From the NCBI GenBank assembly GCA_021831035.1, contig JAKBNL010000016.1, positions 1 to 56,354 of the forward strand: a stretch of 56,354 nucleotides of DNA, given 5' to 3'. The notes beneath the pieces are model-generated. The model ran no database searches, was not told the DNA's origin, and worked only from the letters and a program-made list of their open reading frames with translations. Of the stretch, positions 33,230-42,210 are shown one piece after another. The DNA is from Actinomycetes bacterium. GTDB lineage: Bacteria > Actinomycetota > Acidimicrobiia > Acidimicrobiales > RAAP-2. Within the stretch, counting starts at the first letter, position 1, and each line of letters starts with the position of its first letter. A program made the position numbers and the translations under genes.

Positions 33230-34654
33230 TCAGGGGCGCTGGATGGCCTTGACCTCGAGGAACTCCTCGAGCCCGAACGTCCCGACCTCGCGGCCGACGC
33301 CCGACTGCTTGTAGCCGCCGAAGGGGGCGAGCACGTTGAAGGCGCCGCCGTTGATCTCGATCTGGCCCGCGCGGATCTTGCGGGCGAACTCGAAGGCCCG
33401 CTCGTCGGTGCCCGCCCAGACGCCGCCGGCGAGTCCGTAGGCGGAGTCGTTGGCGATCTCGAGGGCCTCGTCCTCGGAGTCGTAGGGGATAATCGAGAGC
33501 ACCGGCCCGAAGATCTCCTCCTGGGCGATGGTCATGTCGTTGCGCACGTCGGTAAACACGGTGGGGGCGACGTAGTAGCCGCCGCCCAGGCCCTCAACGG
33601 GCTCGACCCCACCGCACAGGAGGCGGGCGCCCTCGTCGACGCCGCGGCGGATGTAGCCGCGGACCCGCTCGAGCTGGGTGGCGCTGACGAGCGGGCCGAG
33701 CAGGCTCGACCCGGAGATCGGGTCACCGGGGGCGAAGCCCTCCGCGGTCGCGACGGCGATCTCCTCGACCTCGGCCAGGCGCGAGCGCGGCACGACCATG
33801 CGGGTGAGCGCCGAGCAGGTCTGGCCCGAGTTCAAGAAGCACTTGAAGACGCCGTCGGCCACGGCCTTCGCGACGTCGGCGTCCTCGAGGATGACGTTGG
33901 CCGACTTGCCACCGAGCTCGAGGGCGACGCGCTTCACGCCGTCGGCCGCCAGGTGCATCACCCGCTTGCCCGCGCGGGTCGAGCCCGTGAACGAGACCAT
34001 GTCGACCCGGGGATCGCCGGCCAGGGCCTCACCGACGACCGGACCGACGCCGGTCACGAGGTTGAAGACGCCCTTGGGCAGGCCGAGCTCGTGGAAGATG
34101 TCGGCCAGGGCGAAGGCGTTGATCGGAGCCACCTCGCTCGGCTTGAGCACGACCGTGCAGCCGGCGGCGAGCGCGGGGGCGACCTTGAGGGCGATCTGGT
34201 GGAGGGGGTAGTTCCACGGGGTGATGGCCACGACGACGCCCACCGGCTCACGCACGACCACCGAGTTGCCGATCTCCTCTTCCCAGACGTACTCCTGGAT
34301 GCGCTGGGCCTGGTCGGCGAAGTTCATCGTCGGTAGCCCGACCTGGATCCCCTTGGCGAGCATGAGCGGCATGCCGACCTCGTGGGCGATGGTCACGGCG
34401 AGGTCGTCGGCCCGCTCGGCCAGCTTCTCCGAGACGCGCTGGAGGAACTCGCCGCGCTCCTTGGGGCTCGTCACCGACCAGGCCGGGAAGGCCGCGGCCG
34501 CCGCGGCCACCGCCCGGGCCGCGTCCTCGGCCGTGCCGGCGGGCACCGTGGCGTAGAGCTCGCCGGTTCCCGAAGACGTGACCTCGAGGACCTCGGCGGT
34601 GGACGGGGCCACCCACTCCCCTCCGATGTAGAACGCGTCGCGGATCACGGTCAT
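33230..34654 (-). CDS. NAD(P)-dependent aldehyde dehydrogenase
   Basis: A 474-aa ALDH. Motifs: [43 protein letters not shown], catalytic Glu in [12 protein letters not shown], nucleophile Cys in [22 protein letters not shown] and [13 protein letters not shown]. The ATG at 34654 is preceded by GAGGGGG. It lies between tRNA-Lys and tRNA-His and has no metabolic partner next to it, so the substrate is unknown. Near the stop, the 13-mer CGCTGGTCAGGGG is duplicated in tandem (about 33211-33236). Confidence 0.92.
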   Translation of the reverse strand: MTVIRDAFYIGGEWVAPSTAEVLEVTSSGTGELYATVPAGTAEDAARAVAAAAAAFPAWSVTSPKERGEFLQRVSEKLAERADDLAVTIAHEVGMPLMLAKGIQVGLPTMNFADQAQRIQEYVWEEEIGNSVVVREPVGVVVAITPWNYPLHQIALKVAPALAAGCTVVLKPSEVAPINAFALADIFHELGLPKGVFNLVTGVGPVVGEALAGDPRVDMVSFTGSTRAGKRVMHLAADGVKRVALELGGKSANVILEDADVAKAVADGVFKCFLNSGQTCSALTRMVVPRSRLAEVEEIAVATAEGFAPGDPISGSSLLGPLVSATQLERVRGYIRRGVDEGARLLCGGVEPVEGLGGGYYVAPTVFTDVRNDMTIAQEEIFGPVLSIIPYDSEDEALEIANDSAYGLAGGVWAGTDERAFEFARKIRAGQIEINGGAFNVLAPFGGYKQSGVGREVGTFGLEEFLEVKAIQRP

Positions 34655-34732
34655 GGGCACCCCCTCGGGCGGGCCGTGCAGCCCTCAGGCGGACTCTACT
34701 CGGGGCCCGCGCGGACCGGTCCTGGCGACGAG

Positions 34733-34810
34733 TGGGGTGAGCGACGGGGGTCGAACCCGCGACCTCCAGGACCACAACCTGGCGCTCTAACCAACTGAGC
34801 TACGCCCACC
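34733..34810 (-). tRNA. tRNA-His (GTG)
   Basis: The minus strand folds with acceptor GTGGGCG/CGCTCAC plus the extra G-1 (complement of C34810) paired to C73 as expected for tRNA-His. The anticodon loop TTGTGGT gives GTG, and the T arm is CGGG-TTCGA type. CCA is encoded. Confidence 0.95.
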
Positions 34811-35347
34811 AAGCCCATCCAGTATGGCACAGGCCCCCCACGGCCCCACCGGGTCGACGAGGCCCCGAGCCGGTCGGCCACCTCACGCGACGCCGCCGCC
34901 GGCCACGACCGGGGCCCGGTCGAGGAGCGCGGAGTCGAGGTCGCGCGCTCCGTGCGAGCCCACCGTCGACGACGACGCGCCGGCTCCTCCACCCGGTGAA
35001 GGGCGTCCCCAACGGCCGCGACCCTCACCGCGGCGATGCGCGGCACGTCCGAGCAGTCCCGTCGAGCGCCGCGCCCAGCGCCAGGCTCTCGGTGGCGACG
35101 GGCAGATCGGTGACCTGGATCCGGGGCCGACCGGCCGTCGGGAGGGCCGGGCCGCTCGGCGGATCAGGCGGGGGTCGGGACCCTCGCGCAGGTCGTGGTG
35201 CCGGCCGTGACGGCGTCGTGGAGGTCGAGGGCGCCGCGGGGGGTCGCGGCGTCGACGTCGCGCATCGCACCGGCGCACCACGGTCGACGCGCCCTCGGTG
35301 CGCGCGGATCCCTCACCGGGGCCGTGGGCTCACTACGCTGGGGGGAC
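34811..35347. other. Intergenic region between tRNA-His and tRNA-Arg
   Basis: I see no convincing gene in these 537 bp. Frames of 80-130 codons exist on both strands but are Arg/Pro-rich, mutually overlapping and lack RBS. A minus-strand stretch around 35270-35170 (MRDVDAATPRGALDLHDAV...) looks slightly protein-like and could be a decayed gene. TACGCT (35334-35339) is a good -10 box for tRNA-Arg. Confidence 0.5.
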
Positions 35348-35421
35348 GCCCCTGTAGCTCAACTGGATAGAGCGGACGGCTTCTACCCGTCAGGTTGCGG
35401 GTTCGACTCCTGCCGGGGGCA
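35348..35421 (+). tRNA. tRNA-Arg (TCT)
   Basis: Acceptor GCCCCTG/CGGGGGC, D arm GCTC...GAGC, anticodon stem GACGG/CCGTC around CTTCTAC (anticodon TCT), T arm with GTTCGAC. The gene ends at the discriminator A; CCA is not encoded (ACCC follows). A TACGCT -10 box lies 8 nt upstream. Confidence 0.94.
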
Positions 35422-35656
35422 CCCCGAGGACTCCGCACCCGTGGGCCACTCCACGTGGGGACGACGTTGTCCGAATCGACGGTGTCGGCCCGCCGAGCTC
35501 GCGGACGGGGCCACCCGAATGACCAGGCAACCTGAGAGAGGTCGTAGAACCCCTGACCACGAGGGCTGACGGGACGCTCGCGCGGGTACTCTGGCCTTGT
35601 CAGTCCGGTCCGCATCGGCGCCGACGTTGACGTCGATAGCTCGGGGGAGGGACCGC

Positions 35657-38272
35657 ATGGACGAGGAGATCATGGCGGTCGTCGGCGAGGGGGGCTTCGA
35701 CGCGCTCTTCCACGGCCACCCCGACGCGATCTACGCCTACGACCTGGCGGGCACCTTCATCGACTGCAACGACGCCCTGTGCACGCTCACGGGCTACACC
35801 CGCGACGAGCTGGTGACGATGACGTTCGAACCGCTCATCGACCCGCGGGACCGCGACCTTGCCCGGGAGATGTTCGCCGAGGCCGCCGGGGGCACCGCCG
35901 TGCGCTACCGCACGTCGTGCCTCGCCAAGGACGGTCACTCCTTCGTGGTCGACGTCACGAAGACCCCCCTGCGCGACGCGCGCGGCGAGGTCGTCGGGGT
36001 AATCGGGGTCGCCCGTGACACGAGCGCCCTGCGCCGGCTGGTCGACGAGGTCGACGAGAGCCACTCGATCAACCGGATCGCCGGGCGCATCGCGCGCTTC
36101 GCGGGCTGGTCGGTGGACGCGGCGACGGGCCGGGTCCACTGGAGCGACGAGCTCTTCGAGATCCTCGGCTTCGAGCGGGGGGAGTCGCTCGACGACACGG
36201 GGCTCGTCGCCCGCATCCTCGACAATGCCCACCGCGACGAGGTCGAGCACCTCGTGCGTCGGTGCCTCGAGGAGGGGGTCGGCTTCAGCACCAAGACGGT
36301 CATGCGTGACGCCCGGGGCGAGACCCTCGTCGTGAGGGTGATCGGCGAGCCGGCGTACGACGACACCGGCCGTGTGGTGCGCGTCGACGGTGCCTTCCAC
36401 GACGTGACCTCGATCGAGCGTCAGCGGGCCGACCTCGAGGAACTCGAGGGCCGCGTCGCGCGCACGCTCAACGAGCTCGACACCCCGCTCGCCTTCGTCG
36501 ACCGCGACTGGCGCATTACCTTTGCCAACGAGGCGGCGACACGGTTGACCGGCCTCTCGGTCGACGTGCTCACCGCCGGGACCATCTGGGAGGTCTTCCC
36601 CGAGGCCATCAACGGCGCCTTCGGCGCCCTCTATCGACGGGCGATGGACGAGGGCCGGATCGGGACCGAGGTGGCCTTCGCCGAGGGCTTCGGGCGCTAC
36701 TTCGAGGCGACCGTCTACCCCTCGACCGAGGGCATCGTGATCACCGCGCGCGACGTCACGGCCCAGGTCGAGACGAACCGGACGATCGAGGAGTACACGA
36801 GTCGGGTGACCTTCCTCGCCCAGATGCTCGATCTCGCGAAGGACGCGATGATCGTGCGCGACTTCGAGCAGGGCATCACCTACTGGAACCGCTCGGCCGA
36901 GGAGATCTACGGCTGGACCTTCGAGGAGGTTCGGGGCCGCACCGGCCGGGACCTGTTCTACCTCGACCCCTCCGACGGCGACGAGGCGTTCGCCTCGATC
37001 ATGGAGAACGGGTTCTGGATGGGCGAGGTCGAGCACCAGACGAAGGACGGACGGCACATCTGGGTCGACTGTCGGCGCCAGCTGATCCGCGACGCTGAGG
37101 GCCGGCCGATCGGCATCTTCGGGGTCAACACCGACGTCACCGCCTCACGGCGGGAGAAGGAGTCCCGGGTCCGGGCCCAGCGGATGGAGAGCCTGGGGAC
37201 CCTCGCCGGCGGCATCGCCCACGACCTCAACAACGTCCTCGCCCCGATTCTGATGTCGATCGACCTGCTGGTGCGCGGCGAGCAGGACGAGCGACGCCTC
37301 TCTCTGCTCAGTTCGATGCAGGCGAGCGTGCGTCGCGGGGCCGACATGATCCGCCAGGTGCTCTCCTTCGCCCGGGGGGTCGAAGGCGAGCGCGAGGCGC
37401 TGGACCTTCGCGGTCTCCTGGTCGAGGTGCAGCAGTTCTGTCGCGACACCCTGCCGCGCAGCATCGAGTTCGACTTCGAGGTCGACGACGACCTCGGGGT
37501 GGTCGTCGGTGACGCCACTCAGGTGATGCAGGTCCTGGTGAATCTGGTGACCAACGCCCGCGACGCGATGCCCGAGGGCGGGCGGCTCAGCGTGCGGGCG
37601 TACAACGCCCTCACCGAGGACTCCGCGATCGGGCCGACGCGCACCGTCGTCGTCCAGGTCGCCGACACGGGTGTGGGGATGGAGCCCGCGGTCGTGGCGC
37701 GCGTCTTCGAGCCGTTCTTCACCACCAAGGAGTTCGGCGTCGGCACGGGTCTGGGGCTTTCGACCTCGACGGCGATCGTCAAGAGCCACGGGGGGCGCAT
37801 CGAGGTCGTCAGCGAACCCGGTCGCGGGACGCGCTTTGACGTCGTGCTCCCGGCCGTGGACGGTTCGCCGCGTAGCGTCGAGGCCGTGGTCGAGTCGGTG
37901 TCGCGCGCGGGACTCGAGGGCCTGCGCGTTCTCGTCGTGGACGACGAGGAGCCGATCCGATTGATGCTCGACCAGGTCCTCTCCGCCGAGGGACTCGAGG
38001 TCGAGACCGCCGCGAACGGGCACGAGGCGCTCGAGGCCCTGAAGGCGAGCTCGCGGCCCTACGACCTCGTCGTCACCGACTTGAACATGCCCCAGATCGG
38101 GGGGGATCGGCTGGCCGCGCTCGCCGGCGAGCTCGGCGTGCCCACCCAGTTCCTCTTCATGAGTGGGGTGGGGTCCACCCGCGCGGGTTCCGACGAGACG
38201 GGGATCCGCCTCGACAAGCCCTTCACCACCCAAGAACTGCTCGACGGGGTGCGCCGGGCGGTGGGCCGCTGA
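35657..38272 (+). CDS. PAS hybrid histidine kinase 1
   Basis: An 871-aa cytoplasmic sensor kinase with no membrane segment. In order: four PAS-type modules (about residues 10-125, 145-255, 275-375, 388-505; the last contains ITYWNRSAEEIYGWTFEEV), a HisKA domain with H522 in GGIAHDLNNVL, an HATPase domain (NLVTNARDAMPEGG, ADTGVGM, GTGLGLSTS) and a C-terminal receiver with phospho-acceptor Asp808 (VVTDLNMPQIGG) and Lys in LDKPFTT. The ATG at 35657 follows GGGGGAGGG; a TACTCT box lies at 35587-35592. It is followed 59 nt later by a collinear paralogue, and no output response regulator is adjacent. Confidence 0.93.
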   Translation: MDEEIMAVVGEGGFDALFHGHPDAIYAYDLAGTFIDCNDALCTLTGYTRDELVTMTFEPLIDPRDRDLAREMFAEAAGGTAVRYRTSCLAKDGHSFVVDVTKTPLRDARGEVVGVIGVARDTSALRRLVDEVDESHSINRIAGRIARFAGWSVDAATGRVHWSDELFEILGFERGESLDDTGLVARILDNAHRDEVEHLVRRCLEEGVGFSTKTVMRDARGETLVVRVIGEPAYDDTGRVVRVDGAFHDVTSIERQRADLEELEGRVARTLNELDTPLAFVDRDWRITFANEAATRLTGLSVDVLTAGTIWEVFPEAINGAFGALYRRAMDEGRIGTEVAFAEGFGRYFEATVYPSTEGIVITARDVTAQVETNRTIEEYTSRVTFLAQMLDLAKDAMIVRDFEQGITYWNRSAEEIYGWTFEEVRGRTGRDLFYLDPSDGDEAFASIMENGFWMGEVEHQTKDGRHIWVDCRRQLIRDAEGRPIGIFGVNTDVTASRREKESRVRAQRMESLGTLAGGIAHDLNNVLAPILMSIDLLVRGEQDERRLSLLSSMQASVRRGADMIRQVLSFARGVEGEREALDLRGLLVEVQQFCRDTLPRSIEFDFEVDDDLGVVVGDATQVMQVLVNLVTNARDAMPEGGRLSVRAYNALTEDSAIGPTRTVVVQVADTGVGMEPAVVARVFEPFFTTKEFGVGTGLGLSTSTAIVKSHGGRIEVVSEPGRGTRFDVVLPAVDGSPRSVEAVVESVSRAGLEGLRVLVVDDEEPIRLMLDQVLSAEGLEVETAANGHEALEALKASSRPYDLVVTDLNMPQIGGDRLAALAGELGVPTQFLFMSGVGSTRAGSDETGIRLDKPFTTQELLDGVRRAVGR

Positions 38273-38331
38273 GGGCCGGCGTTAGCATTCTGCGCTAGGT
38301 CCGGACGGGCCGCCGGCCGCTCGGAGGGGGT

Positions 38332-40995
38332 GTGTCGCAGGAGCTGCGTAGGACGTTGTCCGACCGGGGGTTCGACGCCCTCTTCGCGAGCCACGCCGAC
38401 GGCGTGGTCGTCCTCGGCCCCACGGGACGGGTGGTGGGCTGCAACGATACGGCCGAGCGGATGCTGCGGCGCTCGCGGCGCGAGATCGTGGGCAACCCAC
38501 TCACCTTGCCCATCGCGAGCCCGTCGCGACCGCGGCGCCTCGAGCGCCTGGCCACCGCGCTCGCGGGCACGCCGGCGCACTTCGTCGCGCGGGTCGTCTC
38601 ACCCGAACTCCGACCCGGACTGCTCGACGTGTCGCTCATCCCCACGCACGGGCCCGGCGGAGAGGTGGCGGGCGTGCTCGCCGTCCTGCGCGACGTGACC
38701 GAGTGGGCCGAGCTCTCGAGCGTGCTCGACGCCAACGAGGGACTGAACCGCGTCGCCGGGGAGATCGCCCGGTTCGCCGGCTGGCGCCACGACGTCGCGA
38801 CGAACCGCACCCGGTGGACCGACGGGGTGACGGCGGTGCTCGGCGCCTTACCCGAGGACTTCTCCGACCGGCGCGCGGCGGTGGCCCGGTTCCTCGAGCC
38901 GCGATCCCTCCCGGCCCTGGAGAGGGCCTTCGCCCGCTGCGTCGACGCGGGCGTGCCCTTCGACCTCGAGCTCGAGTGCGTCGACGCCGACGGGCGGCCC
39001 TTCGTGGGCCGGCTCACCGGCGAGCCGGTCTACGACGACGCCGGCGCCGTCGTGCGGATCCAGGGGGCCCTGATCGACGTGAGCGAGGAGCGTCGCCGGG
39101 CCCTCCACCGAGAGGCGATGGAGCGACGTGTCGTCGAGACCCTCGACGAGATGGCCGTCCCCCTCTTCATCATCGGTCCGGACTGGCGGGTCACCTTCGC
39201 CAACCGGGCGGGCCTCGACATGCTGGGAGTCGACGCCGCGTTCCTCCAGCGCGACACCATTTGGAACCTCTTCCCGGACCTCGCCGCGGGACGACTCCGT
39301 GAGGTGTACGAGGCGGCGATGCACGAGGGCGTGCCCGGTCACGTCGTCGTGTACGTGGAGTTCTTCGGGCGGTGGTTCGACGAGACCGTCCTGCCGTCCG
39401 CCGGGGGCATCGTGGTCTCGGCGCGCGACGTCACGGCCGAGCACGCCGCCGAGGCCCGGGCCCGCGAGTTCGTCCAGCGCGCCTCATTCCTCACCCGTCT
39501 GCTGGACCTGTCGCGCGACGCCATGATCGTGCGTGACTTCGAGCGCGGCATCACCTACTGGAACCGGGCCGCCGAGGACCTCTACGGGTGGACCTTCGAG
39601 GAGGTCCGCGGTCGCTCGACGGCGGACGTCTTGTTCTCCGACCCGGGCGAGGCGCACCGCACCTTCGAGGCCGTGGTGCGCGACGGTGCCTGGCGGGGCG
39701 AGCTGCACCACCGCGCCCGGGACGGCCGCGAGATCGTGGTGGACTGTCGGCTCCAGCTCGTCTACGGCGACGACGGAGCGCCGATCGGGCTGTTCGGCGC
39801 GAACACCGACGTGACCACTCTCGCGCGCGAGCGCGAGCGGCGGATCCGCTCCCAACGCATGGAGAGCATCGGCACCCTCGCCGGGGGCATCGCGCACGAC
39901 CTGATCAACGTCCTCACCCCGGTCCTGATGTCGATCGAGCTGTTGGCCCGCGACGAATCCGAGCCCTCCCGTCGCCGGGTCCTGGCGACGATGGAGTCGA
40001 GTGTGCACCGCGGGGCGGAGATGATCCGCCAGGTGCTCTCCTTCGCGCGCGGGGCGGCCGGCGTGCGACAGCGTCTGTCGATGTCGGTCGTCCTCTTCGA
40101 GTTCCTCCAGTTCTGCCGAGACTCCCTGCCCGACTCGATCGACCTGGTGGCCGAGGTTCCCGACGACCTGCACGCGGTGGTCGGCGACGCGACCCAACTG
40201 CTCCAGGTGCTGGTGAACCTGGCGACCAACGCCCGCGATGCCATGCCCGAAGGGGGACGACTCACGCTGCGCGCGTCCAACGGCACGCTCGGGCCGGCCG
40301 GGGGGCCGGCGACCGGAGTCAGCGTGGTCGTCGAGGTGTCCGACACCGGTTCGGGGATGACCGAGGAGGTCCTGGAGCGCGCGTTCGAGCCCTTCTTCAC
40401 GACCAAGGCCGTCGGTCAGGGGACGGGCCTCGGGCTCGCCACGTCGCGCGGGATCGTCCTCGAGCACGGTGGGCGCCTCGAGGTGAACTCCGAACCCGGT
40501 CGGGGTTCGACCTTCCGGGTCGTCCTGCCCGCCCTGGCCGAGGCGACGGCGCCCCCACTCGAGGTCGCCCGCGCCCCGGTCGTCGCGGGTCGGGGACGAC
40601 GCGTCCTCGTCGTCGATGACGAGCCACCGATCCTCACGGCGGTCGACGAGGTTCTGCGCGCCCACGGCTTCGCGGTCGACGTGGCTCAGGACGGGGTGGC
40701 GGCGCTCGCCACCCTCGGGGCGACCGGGGCCCCCTACGACCTCGTCCTCACGGACCTCAACATGCCCCGTCTGGGGGGCCGCGAGCTGATGGGGCGCCTG
40801 GGCCAGGCGGGCGCCACGGCGCCGGTGATCCTCATGAGTGGGGTCGGGGACCGCGTGAGCGCGGCCGCGGCCGCGGGCTTCCTCGCCAAGCCCTTCTCCA
40901 CGGCCGAACTCCTCGAGGCCGTCGTGGCGGCCCTGGGCGACGAAGGAGCGTCGGTCGCCCCGGGGCGACCGGGGGGCGGTCCGGGCCCGTTATAG
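38332..40995 (+). CDS. PAS hybrid histidine kinase 2
   Basis: An 887-aa paralogue of the preceding gene with the same domain order. Both proteins carry GFDALF at residues 13-18, the phospho-His at 522 and the receiver Asp at 808, which supports both start choices. The H box reads HDLINVL, where the first copy has HDLNNVL; the Asn at +4 is kept. The catalytic domain (NLATNARDAMPEGG, DTGSGM, GTGLGLATS) and receiver (VLTDLNMPRLGG, LAKPFST) look intact. The sensor PAS regions are the most divergent, so the two probably sense different cues. The GTG follows GGAGGGG. It ends 9 nt before the pot operon, whose promoter box overlaps its 3' end. Confidence 0.92.
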   Translation: MSQELRRTLSDRGFDALFASHADGVVVLGPTGRVVGCNDTAERMLRRSRREIVGNPLTLPIASPSRPRRLERLATALAGTPAHFVARVVSPELRPGLLDVSLIPTHGPGGEVAGVLAVLRDVTEWAELSSVLDANEGLNRVAGEIARFAGWRHDVATNRTRWTDGVTAVLGALPEDFSDRRAAVARFLEPRSLPALERAFARCVDAGVPFDLELECVDADGRPFVGRLTGEPVYDDAGAVVRIQGALIDVSEERRRALHREAMERRVVETLDEMAVPLFIIGPDWRVTFANRAGLDMLGVDAAFLQRDTIWNLFPDLAAGRLREVYEAAMHEGVPGHVVVYVEFFGRWFDETVLPSAGGIVVSARDVTAEHAAEARAREFVQRASFLTRLLDLSRDAMIVRDFERGITYWNRAAEDLYGWTFEEVRGRSTADVLFSDPGEAHRTFEAVVRDGAWRGELHHRARDGREIVVDCRLQLVYGDDGAPIGLFGANTDVTTLARERERRIRSQRMESIGTLAGGIAHDLINVLTPVLMSIELLARDESEPSRRRVLATMESSVHRGAEMIRQVLSFARGAAGVRQRLSMSVVLFEFLQFCRDSLPDSIDLVAEVPDDLHAVVGDATQLLQVLVNLATNARDAMPEGGRLTLRASNGTLGPAGGPATGVSVVVEVSDTGSGMTEEVLERAFEPFFTTKAVGQGTGLGLATSRGIVLEHGGRLEVNSEPGRGSTFRVVLPALAEATAPPLEVARAPVVAGRGRRVLVVDDEPPILTAVDEVLRAHGFAVDVAQDGVAALATLGATGAPYDLVLTDLNMPRLGGRELMGRLGQAGATAPVILMSGVGDRVSAAAAAGFLAKPFSTAELLEAVVAALGDEGASVAPGRPGGGPGPL

Positions 40996-40998
40996 GCT
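40993..40998 (+). promoter_or_regulatory. -10 box TAGGCT, leaderless potA
   Basis: TAGGCT within TTATAGGCT overlaps the TAG stop of the upstream kinase gene and ends 6 nt before the potA GTG at 41005, implying a leaderless operon mRNA. Confidence 0.5.
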
Positions 40999-41004
40999 GG
41001 CCGC

Positions 41005-42210
41005 GTGACGGGGGGCACGGAGACGGTCGACGAGGCTAGCCAGACGCCCGAAGCCCCTCCCCCCAGTCGTGCGGTCGTCGCGCGCTTCGACCACGTGTCG
41101 ATGGTCTTTGAGGGCAACACCGCCGTCGACGACCTGAGCCTGGACATCTACGAGGGTGAGTTCTTCAGCCTCCTGGGGCCCTCGGGCTGTGGGAAGACGA
41201 CGTCGCTGCGCATGCTCGGTGGCTTCGAGGAGCCGACGCGCGGGCGCGTCTACCTCGCCGGCAAGGACGTGACCTTCCAGGCGCCCTACACCCGTGACGT
41301 GAACACCGTGTTCCAGTCCTACGCTCTCTTCCCCCACCTCGACGTCTTCGAGAACGTCGCCTTCGGGCTGCGCCGCAGCCGCACCGCCAAGGCCGAGGTC
41401 AAGCGCCGGGTGGGCGAGATCCTCGAGATCGTGGACCTGCCGAACTTCGAGCGCCGTCGACCGAACCAGCTCTCCGGTGGTCAGCAGCAGCGCGTGGCGC
41501 TCGCCCGGGCCCTGGTCAACGAGCCGTCGCTGCTGCTGCTCGACGAGCCGATGTCGGCGCTCGACGCGAAACTGCGGCGCCAGATGCAGGTCGAGCTCAA
41601 GCGGATCCAGACCCGGGTGGGGATCACCTTCCTCTACGTCACCCACGACCAGGAGGAGGCCATGACGATGTCGGACCGCCTGGCGGTGATGCGTCACGGG
41701 CGCATCGAGGGCATCGGCTCGCCCCAGGAGATCTACGACTCGCCGACGACCGAGTTCGTGGCCACGTTCCTCGGTGCCTCGAACCTGCTGTCGGGCGACG
41801 TCACCGGCGTCGACGGCTCGGTCGCCACCGTGACCGTGGCCAACGGCCAGACCTTGCGCGTGAGGGTCAGGCGGCTGCCCGAGTCCCGCGTGGGCGCCCC
41901 GGTCAAGGTGGGCGTGCGCCCGGAGAAGATCAGCATCGGGTTGAGCGGCCCCACGCTGGGCGGAGACCACAACAGCCTGCGCGGGCGGGTGAAGGTCTCG
42001 ACCTTCACCGGGGTGGGCAACCAGTACATCGTCGAGATGCCCTGGGGCACCGACGTCACGGTCTACGCCCAGAACATCGGGGAGGCCACCGCGCCGCGCA
42101 GTGGGGAAGAGGTCGTCCTCACGTGGCCGATCGAGCACACGTTCGCCGTGCGCCCGATGGCTCCGGGAACGACGGAAGATGGAACCAACATGGGGGACAG
42201 TGATGAGTGA
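41005..42210 (+). CDS. potA: Polyamine ABC transporter ATPase PotA
   Basis: A 401-aa importer ATPase. Walker A GPSGCGKTT, Q-loop VFQSYALFPHLDV, signature LSGGQQQRVALARAL, Walker B LLLLDEPMSALDAKLRR, and H-loop YVTHDQEEAMTMSD, followed by a TOBE domain (VGVRPEKISIG). It energises uptake of spermidine/putrescine-like substrates by PotBC. It is the first gene of a four-gene operon in the order A-D-B-C; the next start overlaps by 8 nt. Substrate could also be another small cation or amino-acid derivative, as in related families. Confidence 0.92.
   Translation: MTGGTETVDEASQTPEAPPPSRAVVARFDHVSMVFEGNTAVDDLSLDIYEGEFFSLLGPSGCGKTTSLRMLGGFEEPTRGRVYLAGKDVTFQAPYTRDVNTVFQSYALFPHLDVFENVAFGLRRSRTAKAEVKRRVGEILEIVDLPNFERRRPNQLSGGQQQRVALARALVNEPSLLLLDEPMSALDAKLRRQMQVELKRIQTRVGITFLYVTHDQEEAMTMSDRLAVMRHGRIEGIGSPQEIYDSPTTEFVATFLGASNLLSGDVTGVDGSVATVTVANGQTLRVRVRRLPESRVGAPVKVGVRPEKISIGLSGPTLGGDHNSLRGRVKVSTFTGVGNQYIVEMPWGTDVTVYAQNIGEATAPRSGEEVVLTWPIEHTFAVRPMAPGTTEDGTNMGDSDE

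Noticed and set aside
34883..35281. Possible gene between tRNA-His and tRNA-Arg
   Set aside because: Arg/Pro-rich in every frame and without RBS; a short protein-like stretch near 35170-35270 is not enough.
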